Source: Phoronis australis
Lineage: Eukaryota > Phoronida > Phoronidae
DNA length: 64,000 nucleotides
NCBI GenBank assembly: GCA_002633005.1
Contig: NMRA01000084.1
Location: 832,849-896,848, forward strand
Reading direction: 5' to 3'
Position numbers and translations under genes: made by a program. Positions 54,831 to 64,000 of the stretch are shown one piece after another. Numbering within the stretch: the first letter of the stretch is position 1; each line of letters starts with the position of its first letter. The notes under the pieces are model-generated. The model ran no database searches and was not told where the DNA came from. It saw nothing but the letters and a program-made list of their open reading frames with translations.

Positions 54831-55631
54831 TTAAACGTAACAGTAATGGATGTGGGAACGAGTTCAATGAAGAAAGTGACGAACAATGACAAGAACATAG
54901 CATATATTTATGTTTGTTAAACGTATCCATGCATTGTCTGCTGGTTACAAACCGAAACGCAAGTTAACTCTGACACATTTATTTCCATATTAACTGAAAG
55001 CTCAGTTTCAACATGAAAACTTCGATTGAACAATTACCCAAAATAGATAACAAAGACAATCATGATAATAAAACGAGTAGTTTCTCATCGACTTGTGATC
55101 CCCATTTGTCGTCCTGGTAGTCGTCTGAATTGTTGAAGAAGCGCTGTCGTTCTACATGTTTAGGCCTACTGCGGCAAACGATGGGAATGCGTCGACTAGT
55201 ACAGTGCTGCGCGGCTGAAGACACGATTAACTAACATATTGTATATATAAGGGCGTTGTCTAGAAAGCAAATGCAATTTCAAATGCTACCAACATCAAAT
55301 TCACCCAACCTTTTTTTTTTTACAATTAAAACCTTTCTCATCCACAGCCTTTGAAACGCCCGATGTTAACTCAGTGATACACTGGCGCGTCTTCATGCAA
55401 CTGAGGTGACCTAACACATCTGGGTTCGCTTACGTTTTTAACCACAGTGAAAACTCTGACTTGTGAAATCTTTTTGTGGATGAAATGAAACTGATAATCG
55501 TTAACATTTTCTGGTAATCTGCGTGGAAGATAACAGGGCCGTTTCTTCTGGTCGTCACCAGTTTAGCGCCGTCCACGGTCGTCACCAATTTCGCGCAGCT
55601 CAGTCTCCGTCAGTCACTACTAATTTACGCC

Positions 55632-55647
55632 GCCCCCCCCCCCCCCC
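55632..55647. repeat. poly-C tract
   Basis: Run of about 15 C residues; its length is prone to sequencing error. Confidence 0.8.
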
Positions 55648-58448
55648 TCGGCCTCCTGTTGCACACCAATGTCGATTTTGCGCCACTAATTCTAAGGGAG
55701 TCTACTAGGTGCAACCCCCTGCCAAGACCGTTGTTGCGCACGTTGATACAATAGGATACTGGGCAGATCACGACTGTTAGAAGAATCGACTAGTGACGAC
55801 CTGAAAAGAAAAACGAAAGCACTCAATTTGGGACAGGTGAACTCATGAAGGACGTAAACCAGGCAATTCAAGTACCATTCTACTATTTATATACTTAATT
55901 TTCTTTCTTAATGTATATTTAACCAATTACAATTCATCTATGTCGACCGTTTTCATTTCATTTCGTCATATATTTGCTACAGTTACGGAAAATAGTTCTT
56001 CCCACAGGTCTCTGCTGATGGACATTACACACTTCTGCTAACATTTAAAGTATGAACAGTCGCGAGTTTACTGAAGTCTCATTATAAGTACAGAAATGTT
56101 GTTGAAGAATAACAGTGACTATCTGAAGACAGGAATACATAACAAAATAAAATATGGAAACACCAAACAAAAATCAAAACAACACTTACCTGTTGCAATA
56201 ACGCCTTAAATGCGAACGTACTGACCGACTTGCATGAACGGAATGTTAGTTGAACATGTTAGTAGAACAAAACTGTCTCAATGAAATTTTCATGGTTGAC
56301 AGGTTTAAGAAGATCCACCGTAGATTTCCGTATATAAGTCCAGGAGAATATATGGCCAATTTGCGTATCTTAAATTTTTCCCTAAAATATACCTGGGATG
56401 CATATCTGAGAATAAAAATGCATGCTTGAAATCTAAAAATAATGCTATTCCCACTAGGATATAATTAGGGTGAGCTACAGTATTTATACTGTGTTCGTGT
56501 ATTCGGCATTGCTGAGTATAGGCCCTGGTGTATTTTTACATAAGACGTTTGGTTTCCCCAACTTATATACGGAAATCGCTAGTAATACTTCCCAAAATTA
56601 TTTACCCTTGCTGCAAGTAAGGCATCACCTCGGGTAAAAATAGAACAATAATAATTAGCAATGTAACAGTCAACACAATTAAACACACTTACAGCTGAAA
56701 TGCCTCTAAAACTATATTAAGTAATACAAAAAACATGGTCTGTAGTTTAAGATCACGTTTCTTTTTTGTCTCAAAACTATCAACTGAAGGCGGTAACATA
56801 GACATGAAGACAAGGTCCTGTGGAAAGTAGATATGGAACTCCGGTCGGAAACACCTATCAGGTTCCAGGCCCGTTGCATCGGACTCCAGGTCCTGTATTC
56901 TTGTTAGCCTACCCCTAGGACCACAAGAAGCAACGACTACCAAATCTGATTCAACTGACTTGTCATTTTTCGAAATGATTGGTGGAGGATTTTCTTAGTC
57001 GCCGCAGACAGAGAGTGCCACAGGGTCCCGGTGTCCTTGTCGGGATTCATCTTAATCTCGGGACACCATGGAGTTCAGGGTGTTGTACCTCAGACGGTAC
57101 AGCTAGGATGTGAATTAACAAGACCACAAGTACACAGACCAGTGGATGAGCAAGCAAAATTGGGTCGCCGCAAGTTAAATCTTTTTAGGTTTACATCTGG
57201 GGTTAAGCTCGTAACGCTAGAACTTCGCTAAAAAGCACGAATTCATGAAATTACGTGATGTATTGTGTTTTTTAATTGAAAGCGTGATTTTGGCTAGATT
57301 TTTGTATTTCCCAAGACAGCTACTGAACTCTACCCTAGTCTGCGATCGGGGGCGCAAGGGTGAGAATCTCACGAACACGCTAGACTTAAGACGTCGAGAC
57401 GTATGGTGAGGCATTGCAAACGAAGCACACGATCACACTATCTTCTTTAGCGAGATTCTTGCATCTGCGATGCTTATCAGAGAGCAACAGACAATTTGTA
57501 AGGGTAGTGAAACGTGGTTACGTGGATGTACATTAGTTTTTGATATGTGTTATAGCACACCGGCACTTACACAACATAGGACAGGGATGCAATGTCTCTG
57601 TAACAATTGCGTGTGCGCCGCGCCCCTTTCTGAGTGCTGGGCCTTGCGCTATGTTTGATTTTTAACCAGTTTTACTTTGGCTCCGTCTCATTCGGCTGCT
57701 GCTGTTCACTATCTACACTACTTTGAACGCGCGATATCCTACGGACATACTTAGCTGTGACCTATTGTGTATGGGGGCCTAAACAAAAAATATTTCTCAT
57801 CACGTCAAGAATAAAATCCAGACACGTCGTCGGGAGATTTTAGCCACTAACAAGGGCATTTGCAAAGGCCAGGACGTTTTAAAAATAAAAACGCTTCGTA
57901 AACACGCAAGTTGAGGCGTGCAAGTTCAATGTCACAGTCGGAAGTTGAACAACACGGTCTAATTAAACCAGAGCACATGTTACGCTACAACGAAAAACTG
58001 CAGCCTTCCGTGTATTTCCCATTTGTATTTTCATCAGAAATTTTCGTCATGCGAGACTCGGTGACTTTTTTCATAGCTAAAGCGCCAAACTCAAGCTAAA
58101 CGCAAGACAATCGAGTAACGGTCATGACATCGTCAAGACAAGGTAAAAATTACAAAGCCCGTTACCCCAATTCTCAGATTCAAGCCTTATCGAGTAGTAA
58201 TCATCCGTTGAACGCTTTAGTGACACGGGAGTTGCGTCGATCCTAAATTAGCGTTTCTAAAATTTTCCTTGTCCGAAAGTCGCGGGACAAAAATCCGACG
58301 TTTATGACATTGTCCGAAATTCGAGGATCATTGAAAAACAGTTTTTGGACCTTGTACGAATTTCGTGGACCATGAAAAACTCATTTCGGAAATATTTATT
58401 CTTGGTCGAAAATGGCGGGCCGTCCGAAAATCACGCGACTTTACCGTA

Positions 58449-59221
58449 GACCCAGTCAAAACTAAACAGTTATGATCTCACAGTTGTCCCAGATTCTTTC
58501 ATTCAATATTGTACTTCTAATTCACTTTTCACAGTCTTTGAGTTGTTCCAACTATTATGTAGTCTCAAATTTCACATTGCCTTGAACTTGACATAATTTG
58601 TTAGTGCAGTCAGATCATAGATCATGTTGACTTTACTTGGAAGCCTGTCTTGTCTGTGACCTTAAAGGACTTTATACATTGAAATTGGAAGGTACACAAG
58701 GAATAGCAAGGGATGTTGTATTCTCGTCATCTTAAGTCACCCTTACATCTAGGCTTAACAGCTGCTCGTTTATTTGAATTAAAAACACAAATGTCAATTC
58801 GAATTTTGCCAACCAGACCTGTTTCAAGTCGTCATGTAGTCAAGAAGTCATTTGCTTTAAATCTCAATTCTTGTCTGGCAATTGACATCCCAAATTTGTT
58901 GATTTGTTCTTTGGAGTGCATGCCTTATGTAAATACCAGATGTGCGTTCCCTAGATGCAAGGCACTCGTGAGTACATCATGCAAAATGACTGTGATGCAA
59001 TAGTCAGGACTTCAGGGACCAATTTAACTGGATATTTTTGTTATCATGGTTTCAGTAGTCAATCAAAAGAGCAAAAAAGTGATAACAAATTTGTCAGACT
59101 TTTTTGTTAATTCTTGTCTTAATGCCATCATCTCAGTGTGTAATGGGCGTAAAATCCCATCGTCCATCAAGACCTGTAGGTTGCTCTGGAATTTCGATGA
59201 TCCTGTTTACTAGTAGGTAAA
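58449..59221. other. no gene recognised
   Basis: A 96-codon plus-strand frame at 58713-59003 has no recognisable domain and no clear splice context. Probably non-coding sequence between two transposons. Confidence 0.4.
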
Positions 59222-59225
59222 TTAA

Positions 59226-60831
59226 AGGAGAATGCCACCCAAAAACAACCTATTTTGTATCAATTTAGATCGAGTAGTTCTACTCGATAACGGCAGGTTC
59301 GGTTGCGTTACCTGACACCTGATGGCAGACGGAGGTTTTGAAATTATCCAATGACGTTATTGGTTTCACACACAGGCTGTTTAGCAGTTCACGACACGGG
59401 TTACTGGTGTCAGCTTATTGCTTGAATTCATCGTTTAACACCAATAAATCACCAAACTTCGATGTAAAACCCTTAAAAATACACTGAATTCTTATAAAAA
59501 CATGTTGTTTTATTTCGCTGTTATGCATTTATTGGTATTTGGACACACTGTAGCCTACAAAGTTCGGCAGGCCAATTTACCAAGGTCCGTAGCAGGAGTT
59601 TGGGGTCTGTTTGGAGATAAATTCGAAGTATTCTTCCGTGAAATACAGACAAGAGAACATAGATCTGTGTTGTTTAGTTGTGATTTTTTGAGTTCTAAAC
59701 ACACAAAACGCTTGTTATCCCAGCCAGTGGCTTGGAACCCGATCAGGCCCGTTGCGGCCGCCGGGACTGGCACGAACATAAACCAGCTTGAGTTGGAAAC
59801 TAAACCTCCAGTCACGAAAAGACTATAATAGTCAAAGCTGTAGTGGTAAAAGCAGAGGGAGGTAAGTACTAGGTGCCGAAAGTCCACCGTATCACCTTGA
59901 GCACTGAACGTAACTTATGGTGCGTAGACGCTACGTTCAAATGCCAAAAGGTGGTTCGCTGCGCCTACGTGCGCCTACGCCCCACTACAACACTGATAAT
60001 AGTGAGCCAAAGAAATAATGTGCTCGTAATTATTTACGTGAATTAGCCACGAAACTGAAAATCTACTTACTTGTCGGGGGGCCGCGAAGTCGGGTTCCCC
60101 TTCCACAGACCGTCAGGGCAAAGGTTGTACATTAACAATGATTTGAATAATGTACTTGTATTTCTAAATAAAGATTCCCCTAACATGCGACCATAGCATA
60201 TAAAATTGAGTTATTGTTTCACAACAGCTTTCTGTCAGCAAACACTGAATTAGCATACGCTCACACCACCTCGGTACCTGGTCAATTACCTTTATTCATT
60301 GCTGGCATCAAGCCGGTAATGCAGTAGTTTATTCATTGCTGGCTTCTCAACATTTGCAATCACGAATACTACAAAGGAATTACAAATTATTGTATCTAAT
60401 GTTACAGACTTTGTTTCAGTATGATTAGTTCTTTGGTAAGCCGGAATTCTTCAGAGAAATCACTGTCGACGAAATGCCGGCCTCAGACTTCGAGATGTTT
60501 CACGGCCTCATACTTGCTATTAACAGCATAACTTTCATTCTTTACTACCACGAGCCACTTCCTAAGCATTTCGGGCTCTCGAGGAAGTCGAAAAAATGAT
60601 ATATCCGATTTTTTCGCAGCTTCATAGTTCGGACAAGCGGGAACGATGCACCGCAATATAGCGGCATTAACTCTGCAGACGAACCACTGACGTCTCTGCG
60701 TCGTTTCTCACCTTCCTCACAGGTTAACGTGACACCTCTCGGCAGGGTGAGGTCGACTGTGTAAGAGGCGATGTGGATATAGACCAATTAAGACGATAAA
60801 AAAGACTAATTAAATCAGGTGGCATACTCCT
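59226..60831. mobile_element. 1.6-kb TIR element with TTAA target site
   Basis: Left end AGGAGAATGCCACC and right end (reverse complement) AGGAGTATGCCACC are 14-bp inverted repeats with one mismatch. They are flanked by TTAA on both sides (59222-59225, 60832-60835). TTAA is the signature target of piggyBac and Kolobok. No transposase is seen, so it is non-autonomous. Confidence 0.7.
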
Positions 60832-60926
60832 TTAAGCTGACCATCAGTACAAAAGTCCTTTATGAAAGAAGTGTAAAAGAAAAATCACGAAAGTCTGTTA
60901 TGAAAGCTTGTGTGATCAGGTTCTTC

Positions 60927-61085
60927 GGTTGTAATGCATGTTGATCTCTGGTTGTAATGCATGTTGATCTCTGGTTGTAATGCATGTTGATCTCTGGTTG
61001 TAATGCATTTTGATCTCTGGTTGTAATGCATGTTGATCTCTGGTTGTACTGCATGTTGATCTCTGGTTGTAATGCATGGTGATAA
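60927..61085. repeat. 23-bp tandem repeat, about seven copies
   Basis: Units of TTGATCTCTGGTTGTAATGC plus ATG, with a few substitutions. Confidence 0.92.
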
Positions 61086-63265
61086 CTGGCTAGGATGTGT
61101 TAGATGTGGATCTAGCTCTACCCAACAGTAATAGTCGATGGTGCCCGCATTTGGTCAACCAATTTTCACCACTGAATAGCATGCATCTTGAAATTTGGGC
61201 ATGTTATACCCGACTATATCCCTACCAAGCAGAGCCTTGTGAAGGTACAATAAACTTTTGCGGAGTTTCACTAAGTGGGAAAGTGTAATTAACTGCAGGA
61301 CTTAAGCCGTCGCAACTCCCCTCAAAATAAGTGGACTAACCCGCGAAGTTGTGCAACTCCCTTGCAATCTGGTCAAACTTGAACTTGTTGCAAGGTGAAT
61401 ACTTGTATTACAGTTTTTCGACTCCTTTTCACCCTATTTTGTACTTTCATATAAATTTTGTAGGTATGCTGCTAAAGTTTTTATCTTAATTTTCCGGTAA
61501 AGTGCAAAGTGGTTACTCGGGTCTATCCCAAAATGCACCGTGTCGGATCTGCATTTGGGCTATTTGAGAGTACAAATCAACTGCGCCATCTGGTATTTAA
61601 GCTAAGACCTTGTGGAAACTTTGATGTTGCTACCATAGAGAAGTGGGAAGGGTACTTCAGTGATTTGTGATGGAATTGCGGTAGACCGGAGTTTTGCTCT
61701 TGAGAAGCAACATTGGAAGAACACATTAGACAAATCTTGCACTTACATTTGTGGTTTTGTAAACCTCAATGTCTATTAGCGATCCTAAGCCAGACTGACT
61801 AACCTGTCATGATCGATTCACAAATTAATGCTCGTTGCTTAGCCGCGATTCTAAAGAAAAACTGTTTGCTAATTTCTTTTACGATGCCTCAATTTTGAAA
61901 ATTCAACGACGGCTAATATTTACTTTTCAGTTTTAAGAACACTCATATTGGCCTTTTGTCTTACTTATTGTTCGGTTTTTGACTTTTTTCCGTGCTGGTT
62001 TGTAACCACAATTATCTCATCCAACACGTTCAGCCAACCCCATGAATAGCGAGTAGCTCCCTTCAATCCGTGACAGCCGAGGACTTTGAGGACTTCACTG
62101 GATGCTCAGAGGGTAAACAGTGCATGCGTTCTTGTCCACTTGCATGCAAATCTTGTTAGCGTAAGATTTACCTAATGATAAACAATAGCAAATTTTCTTT
62201 GCTGACATACACAACTATTTAATGAACTGGAAAGTAAAAGGCTGTACAGTATCTTATACACGTGTAAGTCCAAGAAACTGAGAGAGTAGAATTTGTTCTA
62301 TCCATTCATTACTTCGTATCACGAAATAGTGCTCTTCATTTGCAGAGGTAGAAAATGGCCTTGTATGATTGACCAAGTTTTCAGAATATAGAGCTGCTAA
62401 CACACTTATGAGCTACGTCAGTCAAGTGAAGAATGATTTGAAGTGCCTCACTCTACTTTTCCTGACTGCATTGTAGTTTCACTGTGCAACATTAAAAATT
62501 TATTCATATCACAAAGACAAATGGCAAATTAATTTTGAATGTGATAAGCATGCTAGCCGTGTACAGCATGGAGCAAGGAATATGTAGCAAGCTGTGTACA
62601 GCATGGAGCAAGGAATATGTAGCATTGCAGGGCTAAAAAACCAGTTGGTTTTGTGGCATTGCAGAAGGTTCGCTTGCTCTATGCGTATTTCACACCGTGG
62701 ATAAATTCAGTCCCAAAGTAAGCTGCTCACTTTTTGGGGAAAGTAATAATGGTCAGGTCATTTCTCTTTGCAATGAGCACTGACCCAGCCTGTGTTCAGT
62801 TGAGTGGAAGTGGTTTTTGGCATTACTAACAAATTGACAGAAGGATGACCTGCAGTTACAAAACAACATTTGACCTGCATAACCCCTACAGAGTACAAGT
62901 GTTCCTCTCTCTCAAACACTGTGCTACAGGCTGTGCCTGTAATTCAATCTGTTTACTCACAGCCCTTTCTTGATCATGCTGGTGAATTTTCATGAGGTCC
63001 TGTTTAAACACTGAGGTTTGCTAAACAGCCTTCAATTTCCCAGTAAGTATCCTCTGTGTGTTGCTGAATTGGTCCTAACAAGGCAGTGGCTTCAGTTTTA
63101 GGAGATAAAAAGGTAGTTTTAAGAGCCGCAAGATAGAGAGTTTTACCTTTTAGATGTTCACATTCTTGGTTTATCTCTTTAGTTTCACGTTGCAGTCAAT
63201 GGAAGTAGGTTTATTTAAGTTAAAAGCTGGTTCAAACCCATGTTTTCGAAAAGACATTTGTGATT
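61086..63265. other. no gene recognised
   Basis: Only short frames without domains. Contains the direct duplication at 62560-62625. GCGCCATCTGGTA near 61582 resembles a CTCF core in reverse. Confidence 0.4.
62560..62625. repeat. about 34-bp direct duplication
   Basis: Two adjacent copies of GTGTACAGCATGGAGCAAGG followed by AATATGTAGCA. Confidence 0.9.
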
Positions 63266-63269
63266 TTTG

Positions 63270-63450
63270 ATAGACTGTGGCTCAGTGGTTACAGCTCGGG
63301 ACTCCTGTGTATACCCATGTTCACTCCTGGCTCAACTGGCAGACAGTCGCACCACTCAGAAAAACAACTGTCAAGGATACCTTTTTATGGAAGTATAACC
63401 CTTGTAAATGTGTGGTGTCTGCATTTTGTGAAGCGTAGTATTTTTAATTA
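63270..63450 (+). mobile_element. tRNA-derived SINE-like sequence
   Basis: GACTGTGGCTCAGTGGTTAC contains a good RNA polymerase III A box (TGGCTCAGTGG). About 35 bp on, GTTCACTCC is a partial B box. A non-tRNA tail follows. There is no functional tRNA fold, so this looks like a tRNA-derived SINE head. Confidence 0.35.
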
Positions 63451-64000
63451 GGCCCTCTTTCAAAGGGGTGATCCATAGTATATTGATAGTACTTTGCTTT
63501 GCAACTGGTTACGTGTTAACTATTTTGTATAAGGCTTAGGCAGGAAATTTGTTTTGCAAACTTGGCTAGATGCAGGGAATGGAAACGATTCCATGGCCTC
63601 ACCTTTGAATCAAAATCCCTGTCCCTAACCAGCAAACACCAAACCCCCATTACATATTTCATTCCCGTGACTGCAAAATTGTATGCAAGCCTGATGCTCT
63701 TTACATGGTGACGGAACTATCGTAGTCCCGGACCATGGGTGCAGAACTGGAATGGTCTTTCAGTAGTACAGAGTGTTTTTGGTCCATTTGTGCTGCCTAA
63801 GGATGCCTGCGCTTTGCGTAGATTCTGTGTTTAATTTGAAACACTGTCCTATTGTATATCAGCAAGCTCTTGTGCAAATTGTGTTCATCTTAATTTTTAG
63901 GGCATTCTTAAACACACTTTAGTTTAATAGTCCCAACCCTGTCACATTAGGGTGGGCTGTCTGATCAACAGAGTTGTTGTACTTAGTAAACAATGCTTAC
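63451..64000. other. no gene seen
   Basis: No coding or structured element recognised to the right edge. Confidence 0.4.

Larger units (their letters stand above)
54122..58446. mobile_element. 4.3-kb TIR DNA transposon with TA target duplication
   Basis: Perfect 25-bp terminal inverted repeats begin CGGTAAAGTCGCGTGATTTT (54122-54146; complement at 58422-58446). TA lies directly outside both ends (54120-54121, 58447-58448). Subterminal zones repeat TTGTCCGAAATTCG-type blocks on both sides. No transposase is recognised; short frames, e.g. on the minus strand at 56943-56689, show no known motif. TA duplications occur in Tc1/mariner-like and several other superfamilies, so the superfamily is left open. 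Confidence 0.75.

Noticed and set aside
59502-59887. Overlapping 108- and 110-codon frames on both strands
   Set aside because: Both lie inside the TTAA element, are complementary to each other and show no transposase motif.
60860-61054. Repetitive minus-strand peptide with recurring ITTRDQ
   Set aside because: A translation of the 23-bp tandem repeat, not a protein.

Overview
This is intron-rich, AT-leaning animal DNA crowded with transposons. Coding exons are short, splice sites are canonical GT/AG, and introns carry inverted-repeat elements, a solo LTR and minisatellites. The gene content (a multi-exon SH3BP5 relative with a vertebrate-like coiled-coil core, multi-exon secreted proteins with chitin-binding-like domains, and a decayed non-ribosomal peptide synthetase) suits a marine invertebrate, perhaps a cephalochordate or hemichordate. 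The species assignment is an inference and is not certain.

Layout. 1-2.8 kb: no gene seen, small repeats. 2.8-7.9 kb (+): a small secreted-protein gene, with a signal-peptide exon, one chitin-binding-like exon (C1), a cysteine-rich exon and two terminal exons whose phases fit; two more candidate exons cannot join the same transcript as C1. 11.3-25.5 kb (+): a tandem array of about 20 small exons of three kinds, C (8-Cys peritrophin/CBM14-like domain), L1 and L2 (Ser/Thr/Gly-rich mucin-like linkers). Every exon is phase 1-1, so any subset splices in frame. The array contains a C/L1 hybrid exon, a dead C exon, a recent segmental duplication, a nested transposon and, at its 3' end, a 640-bp solo LTR. 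A second LTR-like segment lies just before its first exon. 26.6-27.9 kb (-): a broken NRPS remnant with a condensation domain including an HHxxxDG motif, split by frameshifts, plus weaker possible adenylation and thioesterase pieces. 30.9-48.7 kb (-): a complete seven-exon SH3BP5 family gene (predicted 650 aa). Its introns hold palindromic MITEs, minisatellites, a hAT-like element with a 5-bp target duplication, and repeats rich in CTCF-like motifs. 49.9 kb (+): a probable first coding exon of an unidentified gene, head to head with SH3BP5. 54.1-58.4 kb: a 4.3-kb TA-flanked inverted-repeat element. 59.2-60.8 kb: a 1.6-kb TTAA-flanked element. The rest to 64 kb is repeats and sequence without recognisable genes.

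Functionally, the left half looks like a locus for secreted, probably glycosylated, chitin-binding-like matrix or mucus proteins that has grown by exon duplication. SH3BP5 relatives are cytoplasmic Rab11 exchange factors and JNK-binding proteins, unrelated to the left-hand locus. Exon coordinates come from reading splice sites, phases and similarity by eye; no transcript data were available.
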